A DNA stretch of 64,000 bases, taken from assembly GCA_003991915.1 (NCBI GenBank), contig RQTK01000161.1:150870-214869 (forward strand). Direction: 5' to 3'. The stretch's first letter is position 1, and each line of letters opens with the position of its first letter. This stretch comes from Elysia chlorotica. Lineage: Eukaryota; Mollusca; Gastropoda; Plakobranchidae. Positions 54,841 through 64,000 of this stretch are shown here, piece by piece. The notes under the pieces are model-generated. The model was not told where the DNA came from. It saw nothing but the letters and a program-made list of their open reading frames with translations, and did no database searches. A program made the translations under genes and the position numbers.

Positions 54841-57350
54841 CGCAACAACAACAAAAATAACTTTAAAAAATGCACATTTTGGCCTTTGGCCTTGAAAAAA
54901 CATTTGTTCCAGTCCTCTGATTGAATGAAAATTTAAGTATGTGAAACTTAAAACTCTTTAAAATAAATTCAATCTTTCGTTTTATTCAATTAGTGGCAAA
55001 ATCAGCCTTGTTTTGAGCTTATCTTCCTGGGCAATGGTGGATGGGTGGGTGGGTGTGTGCGTTGGAATGGTGAAAAAAGGTGGAAGCGGGAAGGATTATA
55101 TTGATTGAAATAACTGGAAGGCTGTATGGACAAATAACGCAGCAATGTAAAAGATTCAAGATTTGATCAAAATAATAAGGTAGCCTACATGTATATAATG
55201 ACTGGTGTGAATGCAACATAGGTTATTGAGGACGATTTGATGTCAGAACAAATGTAGAGAGTTGTGAAAGATTAAGGATCGATCGATCATAAATCTGTTG
55301 TGACGGTACATGTATCAGGAAAAGATATTGAATTTGATTTGTGTGTGTGATAAGTTTGTAGCCTATATTGTTTACTTATTAAATTATTTCAATGTAGACA
55401 TTTTGAATTCGTTGGAAGAAATTAAAACATTCAACTTGTGTCTTTCTGCATAGTTGTGGTCTCTGCAATTGATAGTGGCACGGCAGTGGCTTGGGCAGTG
55501 ATGTTCTATTTAAAGGGGGATAGGCTAAACGACGCTCCGGTCATGAGACAGACCAGAAGCTCCCTCACTCCAATTGTGTACTCGCTGTGAACATGAAAAT
55601 GTCTTTTTTGGTGCATAATTTGTCCATAAATGGCATAATTCTGCGGGGACAGGTTTATTTATCACTCTAACGGAAGTAAGTCAACAGACAACTGAGTCTT
55701 ATGGCCCAAGGTGCGGCCACACACTGAATCGCGAAAAGTACTGTACGCGGAAAGGGCATAAGCCAACGCGCTCTGGTATAAGCCAGTCTATATGATAGGT
55801 CAATGCTCGCATGGGTTGGAAAACGCATGGGGTTAACCCATGCCTAGTGCCATCATAGTTTTCGACATAGAGAAACTGTTCAAATATCTTAGCTGAAGCA
55901 CGACTTTATAGTAGCAAAAATAATGCAATTGTTTATATAATCGACGGATTTCAACATGTAGATCTGGTTGTATGCCTGTGTAATCTCAATCTTGGTGAAT
56001 ATACGACTTAGGTCCAGCTCCGCGTCAGCTCTTCTGGCTGTGGCATCGGATAGTGATGATTTGGTGATTTTAAGTTCGAATCTTTCAACATCTCCAGTTT
56101 TTTCTTGGAGTTATGGATTCTGAATAAACATAATTTTGAGTTTTGGCAATTTTAAAACTTATCTGTAGGCTTACTCTTTCAGCTTTTGCCCATCCCACAA
56201 TGCCCAGGAATTTCGCTAATTACGCTTTTGCGCCAAGTACATTCAGTCTTTTATGTACAACAGCGAGACGTTGACATGGATCAATCAGCTTGGGAAACGT
56301 AACACGGCGTATGAGGTATAGTTCATACAAGGAAAGTTCAAAATCTCGTGGACGGAAGTGAAGACGAACGAAAGTGTGAAGAAGCAGATACACAATGAAA
56401 CGTCGCCAATAAAATCAAAGCGAAGCAAACATTTTTGGCCATGCCATTCGCAGACATAATTTAGAAGGCAACTAGTAAGATAAACAGAAAGAGAGCAAGA
56501 GATCCCAAAGAAGATGGATTGGTGGAAACCAAAGTGATCGACCTGATTGTGAAATGCGTTAATGCGAGGATAGACTCAGACACGACTTGGTGGAGAGGGG
56601 ATGGTTACCAACGCCAATCGACACGGTACTCTACGGTGATAATCGTGCAATTTAAATTTCCTCTCAATATAGAAGCGTTATTTTTTTTTTTTTTTTTTTT
56701 TTTTTGGGGGGGGGGGTATGTTTTCCACCCTGTCTAATATAGAGTTGTACAGCAGAGTGAACGTTGAAAGAAGAAAGTGAAATTCTGGGTGCATAGTCAG
56801 TCCCATGATCCTGACACTGACCCAAGAAACAAAAGAGATTATTATCCATAAAACCCCAGCGACAGATACATCGTATTGTTACATAATATATTGGATTGCC
56901 AAATAAACATTTTTCCTTTAAAAAACCCAACTAAATTTAGAACACCATCATAGCTTGCACAATATTGGATGATTAGATAAAACTTAGTGATTTTATTGTA
57001 TAAATGTATACAATCTTAAAATATGTTTTTTTATATATTCAATGGAGTGGATACATCGGAGAGGAGGTACCCATTCAAATAATATTCTGTAATACATTTT
57101 TACAAAGGTACCTGGCATAGTCTCTCGTGAAAATACGAGAGTTGTGTGAGTCAACTACTTCCTTTGATGCGGAGAAAGTTTCTGTTGCCGACTTACCGTT
57201 GGCCTGAACTGAATATAGAGCCTCATACAGATATATTTTAGACAATAATCGTTGTCAAAAACATTTGAAACGTCTGGTGTACAATTTAAGGAAAATTTAC
57301 TTTCAATAGAAAACCCCACCAGGTAAGTCTATCATTCAGCCTCGCTAAAT
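54841..57350. other. Intergenic, unassigned
   Basis: No gene recognised. T-run plus G-run at 56681-56717. A short GGAAGT-rich patch at 56330-56370. Confidence 0.45.
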
Positions 57351-57725
57351 CTAATATCTAAATCAAGATCTAGAAATCTAGTCGAGAAAATCTGATCTAT
57401 CATCTATAAGTAGAATCTAGATTCTAATCTAGATCTGGCTAGATCAATCTAGATTCTACATCTAAACTTTAAATGTTTTAGAATCTAGATCTAGATATGA
57501 TGTAAATGTAGGAAAATCTAGATGATAGTTCAATCAAAATATTGATCTAGATTAGATGTATCTAGACTCTAGATTCTAGATCTAGATTCTCTGTTAGCTG
57601 ATCATATAAAATAAATTCATTAGAATTGGGCCTAGCTTTAGAATCATTAGAACTATAGATAGATCGGATCTATTCTAAATTTAGACTCAAGATCTAAATT
57701 CGAATTCCAGATATAATAGGCCTAT
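57351..57725. repeat. Dense TCTAGATC palindrome cluster
   Basis: At least twelve AGATCTAG or TCTAGA words in 375 bases (e.g. CTAGATCTAGATATG, TTCTAGATCTAGATTC). Too irregular for a simple tandem repeat. Confidence 0.75.
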
Positions 57726-60700
57726 AGATTTAAATTACATCAGACTGTGGGCTTCCAAAGTCCTCCATTGGTGCCGACAAGTAGGACAGCTTCTACCCCT
57801 CACCCCTCCTGCACAGCTATTGTAATTTACTCAGGGATGGGAATTGTACGCAGATTTCCATGGAACTTGAGTTTGAGCATCCTCGGAAATGTGTTTGCGT
57901 CCGCGGTCCTTTCGAATTACAAAAATAAATGCGATAAAATGTGATTATGAAGAAATCCGTCAGAATACTCAGATTGTATCTTCAAGGCAAAAGTCAAAGA
58001 GCATTTTCTGAGTATGCGGACCTGCCTACCTGTACCGATTTTCGTCGCCAATCCCGATTTCTACGGAAATGTACCGATTTTTCAAGCTGAAAATATTCTG
58101 CATAGCAGCGCGATCGCCAAATTTTTTTCAATACACGTATCTGCCTCTGTTCGCTGTTTATCAAGAAACCCTATTACACCTATTACATTTCAGCCGAGTC
58201 CGTCTTGACGACATATTTTATCATTTCTCTTAGATCTTAGTGTCTGAGATGATCGAAAGGGTACTGAAAGTAAACCTCACCAAATAGCCAACCCGTACGC
58301 TTCGCTATTTTCGTTAATAATTTCTACCCAAATACGCTGATATGTTAAAAAAATGTTACAAAATATACAACCGTCGGTGCAACACCGCTGTTTTTCGCAA
58401 TAAAGGTACATGTATTTGAGTTACGGCTATGATTTTCCTCTCAAACACGCAACCGAAACCAGAGATAAATAAAGTTTCCATTTTTTGTGTGTGGGCAAAA
58501 TACAATTTTTGAACGATTCATTTATTTTATCGATATGTGATATTTTTCTCTTTTTTTTTCTATACTTGTTATTCATTGCTATCGAGATTCAATTTTGGGT
58601 TAGTCATCAACTTACTTGATACCGACCAGTCCCAACTCGTTGTTTTCTCTTGCGTTCATTCGTCTGAATCATAAGAATCTCTCTATCTTGGATTTCCAGT
58701 TCCCAGTCAAGCTAGTAATGATTCTGATTTGCGTTACCATGAGCTCAATATGCGTTTACAAACAATTAACGTAGATCTAGTTAATCGTTTATTTGTGCGA
58801 TTAACACTATCTTAAAATCCAGCCTTTGACCTTCATTCTTATTCAAAACTTGCTCCCGTGCACAAATCTTCCGCGAGGGAAACAGGTGGAAAATCTAGTT
58901 ATCTTTTATTCGTCCAGTTAATACCGATCTATCAATCTCCACATCCAGTCCTCGGGGCCTGGCGTTATTTCCAGCTAATCAGGCGATTTGTCTTTGAGGA
59001 TCTACACTTATAAATATTTTACCAGTGTACCGACATTCGTTATCTAGATAATGGATCACATGGAAGATCCTACTCGGCGACGGGATTACAAAGCATGATT
59101 GCCGGGACTTTGTCGATCACACACAAGGCTGAGTCTATAGGCACTAAAGACATAATTTATAATAGTATTTCACACCTTCCTACAACGCCGATGTTCTTCG
59201 GGCAAAAAACCAAGAAACTCCTCAGAGCTAAGTCGACGATTAGGAATTCTTTGACCATTGAGACAAATAGTCACTGTAGCTAGGAGAGGCTGTTTTTTGA
59301 CCACAGAAAATCTAAAAATTGTTTTCGGAAGGGGGACTCGGCCCCCCTATTACAAGGGGCGATGCCCCTTGATCGCATTACCTTTCCTCCGAATTTGATT
59401 TGACCAATTCCTATCCCTGAATTTATTTGTCGTGGCATCTGGAAGACTGACTTAGTCGCCGTTTTATAAAAAAAAAAAATTATAAGTATATAAATCTAGG
59501 CCCATTGTTATAGGCTAGATCTAGATCTACTATTATCTAGGCCTGTATTTTATTATAAATAATGGCAGAAAACACTAAATGTCTATAAATAACATTTAGA
59601 ACCTTCATAGAGACCTGCTTCGTAACTTATTTTCCACACATATGTTAATTATTTTTAGCTGTTTAGAACTGTTCATGTGAATTTTTGCTGTGTTGTTGTC
59701 AGTTTTGTGTAAAATATATTTGAATTTCAAAGTTGTTGCTTCGCATAGTTCACGAAGTAGATAAAATGACACCATTATTAGTTTCCTTTGTGTTGTTGAT
59801 GACCTCGATCAAACATCAGTAATTGTCGGAAAGCAGCAATATTTAAATCAAATTTCAGAATTCGAGTAGTAAATATATCTCTTTACATCTTTTATTGGAC
59901 AGTTTGTTTGGTTTTGAGAAAATTTTTGCGGTACTCTAACTCGTTTTAGTCTCTTTGTGTCCTACAAATTTCCGGTAGCATTTATTTAGCCTAGAGATGG
60001 AGTCTTTGGTTCATATGTTCAAATTGCGATTGTAAAAAAAAATGTTTTCGGCCTTCATTATACTCCAAATTTATTAAACAACAAAGGAAGTTTATATGAT
60101 TTTTTAAAATAAAATTTCATTAAAAATCCTTCAGCATGAGCTAGGCGCTCTCTAGGGCCACCATGTACATAAATCTTGTAAATAGTGTAAATAGGTTAGA
60201 ACTTGGACTTGTCTCATCCAATTGATATTTTTTACAAGACTATTCTGTTATAAACGAGACACAACTAATGCACTTAGAAGGTGAGATAAGCTAAAGTTAA
60301 CAGGGTCAATGTGATATAAGTAAAATCCTGGTAATGTGCAGATTGTTAATAGTATGCCAACGTTTCTTTCAATTTAGTAAATTTGAGGGATTGACACCCT
60401 GGATAGGCTTCCTCGACTCCGCTAAGTATTTTATGGTTGGCATATTGCAACCCACTACAAAAATGGGTTTTAAATGGGCAATTGGAGTATAGTCTCATAG
60501 TTCTTCTTTATAAACAACTTTTCTTTCATGGTGTTGTTGTTGAAAATTCATTCGTGCAGGACTCAAAAAGCGGATTTGTTTATGGGAAAATGGAAGCGAC
60601 CTCAGGAACAGGCCGGGTGCTACAATATTGATACAGTGCTGTCCTTTCCAAAAAAATTATTCTTACTGGTTTTATCTGACTCTGATTTTTTTGTTACTAT

Positions 60701-61421
60701 TTAAGAAGGAAACTATACCACTAGTTGCTAGCTTTTATTAAAAAAATAATTAATCTAGGTTTTGATCAAGCTACTGCGAGATCTAACCGAGCTGTAGCTT
60801 ATGTGATAGCTTCATTATATTGGGCGATCATCACGTTCTGCTTGTAATACAATTTAATTCTATATATAGATCTAGATTTCGACTAATGTTTCGGTATGAT
60901 ATTCAAGTATTTTGTTAAAGACAAACAGCCCCTGTTTTTTCTTCATGAAATGGGCGCACACTTGGAATTCAATATCAAATTTTTTTAGTCAAATTTTGAT
61001 GCGTAGTTAAAGAAATACTTGTACAATCTTGAATTTATAGATCTAAGTGGAACCAGGTAAAGAAGAAAATCCATTGTACATTTTGTATACCAACAGTTTA
61101 ATGTCTGTTAGCGAGTAATAGTTAATATTTTACATATTTTTCCTTTAGTAAATGTAACAATTTATTGCCTCTGGAACATTCTCAGAGCCTTTCTAGACAC
61201 ACGAAAATCTTGAAAATTTTCACTCCATTTTGACCCCCTTTCCCCCTCCATTTTCCCCAAAGTTCCGTAAATTTCGACATGCATTTTACACACAAAGCTT
61301 ATTTTACACAATTGAACACTTAACTTCTATTTATTTAAAATTTCCAGGTTTAGTCAAAGATCTAAGAATTAATATCGTCATTTACTAAACTTTCTCTACA
61401 GCTTTTTTTGTTTGTTTTCAG
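57726..61421. other. Region upstream of PPP4C coding sequence
   Basis: AT-rich. Two adjacent short hairpins at 59330-59374. The non-coding first exon and promoter of PPP4C are probably here, but I cannot place them. Confidence 0.35.
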
Positions 61422-61436
61422 GGTGATTGTTCAACC

Positions 61437-61462
61437 ATGAGTGACATGAGTGACTTAGATAG
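61437..61462 (+). CDS. PPP4C: PPP4C first coding exon (26 coding bases)
   Basis: A tiny coding part, ATG at 61437, encoding MSDMSDLD and the first two bases of an Arg codon, ending at donor GATAG|GTATGG. Joined to the next exon it reads [20 protein letters not shown]; human PPP4C reads [20 protein letters not shown], with the same length. A strong acceptor (TTTGTTTTCAG) ends at 61421, 15 bases before the ATG, so the exon is probably 61422-61462 and a non-coding first exon lies upstream. The frame, the conserved length and the splice phase together support this start over any later ATG. Confidence 0.9.
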
Positions 61463-61830
61463 GTATGGTGATCTGTTTTTTTTTTTTCCGGTTAGATTGA
61501 TTTTGGTATTCCTGATATGTATTGTGAGGGTTTCAGACAATAAGTTTTGAGCTAAAGCTGTCTACAATTCTAATGATCTAGTGCTGCATCTAGAAATTAG
61601 ATCTACATCTAGTTTCAGATACAATGTTAGGAAATATTTCAACTCAATCCAGATTTCATAAACTTAGATCAAGATCGTGATACATATGTCTAATTTAAGT
61701 AAAGTGAGTCTAATTTTTGTTCAAATATTTTTAGTTTGCAATTTTGAAAACAGATATGCATTCTTTCAAATGTTTGTTACTTTGTATAATTTATTATAGT
61801 CAATACTGTACTATCTGGCTTTAATTTTAG

Positions 61831-61954
61831 ACAAATTGAGCAGCTGCAGAGATGTGAAGTAATCAAGGAGAGTGAGGTGAAAGCTCTTTGCGCCAAGGCT
61901 CGAGAAATTCTTGTGGAAGAAGGAAATGTACAAGCAGTGGATGCACCTGTTACA
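61831..61954 (+). CDS. PPP4C: PPP4C exon 2 of the coding series
   Basis: 124 bases, acceptor TAATTTTAG, donor GTTACA|GTAGGT (phase 0). It encodes [40 protein letters not shown] and VT. Human PPP4C has [20 protein letters not shown] and LVEESNVQRVDSPVT, so most residues are identical. The [16 protein letters not shown] helix distinguishes PP4 from PP2A (which has LSESQVKSLCEKAKEIL) and from PP6. PP4 catalytic subunit is a Ser/Thr phosphatase acting with R2/R3-type regulatory subunits in DNA repair, centrosome function and splicing-complex assembly. Confidence 0.95.
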
Positions 61955-62490
61955 GTAGGTCCTTTTTTGTGTCTAAGAACATTGTTCTGCTCTGCTTGAT
62001 TCCACACAATTTTTTTAATCAGAAAAATAATTTGAGTTATCTGCACCTAGGACAAAATTCTGGACCTCTTGTGTCATCCAGCACGGAATGGGTAGCGGAG
62101 GCTCTTGAGTCAAATGCTCAAGTTATGTGGTGAAAGGGAAGTAATAGCAACTTCACAAATGCCTAGTACATTAAGGACCCCATCTTTTGGTTTCCTGATG
62201 CCTTGTCAAGAGCATGGGACCAAATAAGCCCTTTTACTTAAATGTAACAGGTTTGAGTAAGAGGAAAAATTTATGTAAAATCTTGTATCCTATTTATTTA
62301 CACTTAATATTTGTGTTTGTGTTATATAGTTCAACCAATGATATCTGAATCACACACACACACACACACGCACACATGTACATATGTATGCATGTACATA
62401 TTTTGTTGAAATTTATGTTGACTTTGTTGTTTCATCAAGTTGGATTACATGTTTAAAATTGTTTGCTTATTTCCTCTCCCACTTTACCAG
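61955..62490. other. PPP4C intron
   Basis: 536 bases; CA run at 62351-62372 followed by ACATGTACATATGTATGCAT. No other feature. Confidence 0.8.
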
Positions 62491-62643
62491 GTATGTGGAG
62501 ACATTCATGGCCAGTTTTATGATTTGAAAGAACTGTTTAAGGTTGGAGGGAAAGTACCAGAGACAAATTACCTTTTCATGGGAGACTTTGTGGACAGAGG
62601 CTTCTACAGTGTGGAAACTTTTCTTTTACTGTTGGCTCTCAAG
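62491..62643 (+). CDS. PPP4C: PPP4C exon 3: GDIHG and GDFVDRG motifs
   Basis: 51 codons, phase 0 at both ends; acceptor TTTACCAG, donor CTCAAG|GTTGGT. It encodes [40 protein letters not shown] and [16 protein letters not shown] and GDFVDRG are the first two metallophosphoesterase motifs of the PPP family, supplying metal-binding Asp and His residues of the two-metal centre. Human PPP4C differs at only a few positions (FRVGGDVPETNY). All catalytic residues visible are intact. Confidence 0.97.
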
Positions 62644-63210
62644 GTTGGTTTTTATAAGATAGATTTTTTTTTTTTTAGTAATCAGAAAGAAACTCTTTAT
62701 TTAATAGTCTATGTCTGTCACAGCTTTTCTTTTATTTAGTCTACATCAACATACTATTTAAACATTTTTTCATTTTTTAGTGTGTGGTTATCATGTCACA
62801 TGTGTAACTGTTGAAGAAATGGAAGCAACCGTAAACAGTTCATTTCCAAATTCCTATGGATGTCAGTGATACCTCAAAAGCTTTTAATTGCAATGTGTGG
62901 ACAGTAATTAAAAAATATTAATGTTAAGAGAGTAATGTTAGAAAACAATAAGAGAGTGCATGTTTTAATTAAAAACAATTATCAGTTTTCCTTTATTGTT
63001 TCTTGCATATTCAATACTGCATATTTTTCTTTTAAAAGATTTGAACTTTGAGCCGATTTCTTAGGTGTATGTTTAATCAATGGAAAAATGTACCCAATTG
63101 ATTTGATATAAGCAAAATAAAATTTGTTAGTGCCCCAAATTACATGTATACTCTCCCAAAGATGTCAAGATATTTATGCATAGACTTGCTTTTGTCCTTG
63201 GTGGCTTTAG
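62644..63210. other. PPP4C intron
   Basis: 567 bases, AT-rich, no recognised repeat. Bounded by donor GTTGGT and acceptor GGCTTTAG. Confidence 0.8.
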
Positions 63211-63384
63211 GTTCGGTACCCAGACCGCATCACACTTATCAGAGGCAACCACGAGAGTCGACAGATCACCCAAGTGTATGGTTTTTATGACGAATGTTTA
63301 CGCAAATATGGATCCATCACCGTCTGGAGATACTGTACAGAGATCTTTGATTATCTTAGTCTTTCAGCAATTGTAGATGGAAAA
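63211..63384 (+). CDS. PPP4C: PPP4C exon 4: GNHE motif
   Basis: 58 codons, phase 0 at both ends; acceptor GGCTTTAG, donor GGAAAA|GTAAGA. It encodes [40 protein letters not shown] and [23 protein letters not shown] contains the Asn and His of the third PPP motif (metal ligand and proton donor). [20 protein letters not shown] is shared by PP2A, PP4 and PP6, and [16 protein letters not shown] matches PP4. The next exon (IFCVHGGLSP in human) lies beyond the right edge or in the last 600 bases; I do not see it before 64000, so the gene continues outside the window. Confidence 0.96.
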
Positions 63385-64000
63385 GTAAGAAACTTTGTGC
63401 TTTGTTAATGTTTCTAAATATTACTTTGTTTAAGAAAAATGAATTTAACTTTAACTTTTGAACCCTGAACCTCTAGGTTTCTGGAATTTCTGACCATGAA
63501 TTATTTTTTACAATATTTAAATAGTATAACCCTCTCCTGGAAATATAAGAATGAAAAGGTGAATATATAGAATCACAGTGTAAGATGTATTTTGACCCAC
63601 TGTGTGCAGATGTTCAGCAAGCTCAGAAAGTCTTATATTTGACGTTTTTGTGTTAGTCTTCAATTTGTATCAGAGGTTCTAAATTGTCTCTGAAAGGTCC
63701 TCAATTATGGTAAAAAGTGTAAAAATTGTCAGTCCAAACATTGTTCTTTTTAAAAAAAAATGTTATTTGTTATACAATATCCAGAAGTGGTATACACTCC
63801 CTATACACATATACTGAGTACATGTTCCTTTGTTAACGTCAATCCAACAAGTAGGGTAAAAATGCATATATCTTACAGGTACTTTAAATTTAAAAAAAAA
63901 TGCATATTTACTTGCTAACTTAGTACCTCATTGGGACTTTTTCAAGTACGCAGGCCTATCAATATTGATGTAATTTCTGTGAGAGACTTAAGATCATGCT
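63385..64000. other. PPP4C intron, incomplete
   Basis: At least 616 bases without the expected next exon (IFCVHGG). 63830-63860 carries a SINE-like phrase, GTCAATCCAACAAGTAGGGT, possibly a remnant. Confidence 0.6.

Overview
This window is animal nuclear DNA: split genes with GT-AG introns, dense dinucleotide microsatellites, tRNA-derived SINEs and no prokaryotic gene organisation. The SINE and repeat style and the TCTAGATC-rich AT stretches suggest a mollusc, probably a gastropod; that placement is an impression, not a demonstration. Two protein-coding genes can be supported, transcribed divergently. An assembly gap lies at 21660-22295 and a 13-base gap at 38107-38119.

Minus strand, 50762 down to 961 and continuing past the left edge: an unconventional class XVIII myosin (MYO18A/MYO18B family). 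Seven constitutive exons (5940 to 961) encode the SH3-like region and the first part of the motor, including the P-loop and switch I, both with the departures expected of a nucleotide-binding but ATPase-weak myosin. Upstream are three separate N-terminal coding modules: a KE-rich plus PDZ module (50762-49232), a 384-codon Ser/Asn-rich first exon (18770-17619) and a 157-codon Arg/Ser-rich first exon (15857-15387). All three end in phase 0, and the shared motor exon at 5940 begins in phase 0, so each can be joined to the same motor. This predicts at least three promoter-specific isoforms. The two exons that make the PDZ domain have been copied in tandem (about 1.25 kb unit, 47441-48709 and 48784-50019). 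The copied second exon differs from the original at about eight positions, of which only one changes the protein, so it looks usable as an alternative exon.

Plus strand, from 61422 past the right edge: the first four coding exons of the protein phosphatase 4 catalytic subunit (PPP4C), with the GDIHG, GDFVDRG and GNHE metal-binding and catalytic motifs intact. A strong acceptor just before the ATG implies an upstream non-coding exon within the 10.7 kb between the two genes.

The long introns of the myosin gene (5.9-47.9 kb) are a repeat landscape: about 25 pieces of one tRNA-derived SINE family (roughly 250 bp, tail AACC-rich), a short interspersed repeat with imperfect inverted ends (MITE-like, about 190 bp), a 48-bp minisatellite of about 18 units grown inside one copy of that MITE-like repeat, a degenerate 165-190 bp satellite, and several recent direct duplications whose edges lie in GA/CT tracts. 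The region 50.8-61.4 kb holds a decayed LINE fragment and AT-rich sequence studded with TCTAGATCTAGA-type palindromes. The most notable results are the three interchangeable N-terminal modules, the recent duplication of the PDZ exons at a GA microsatellite, and the minisatellite born inside a MITE-like element.
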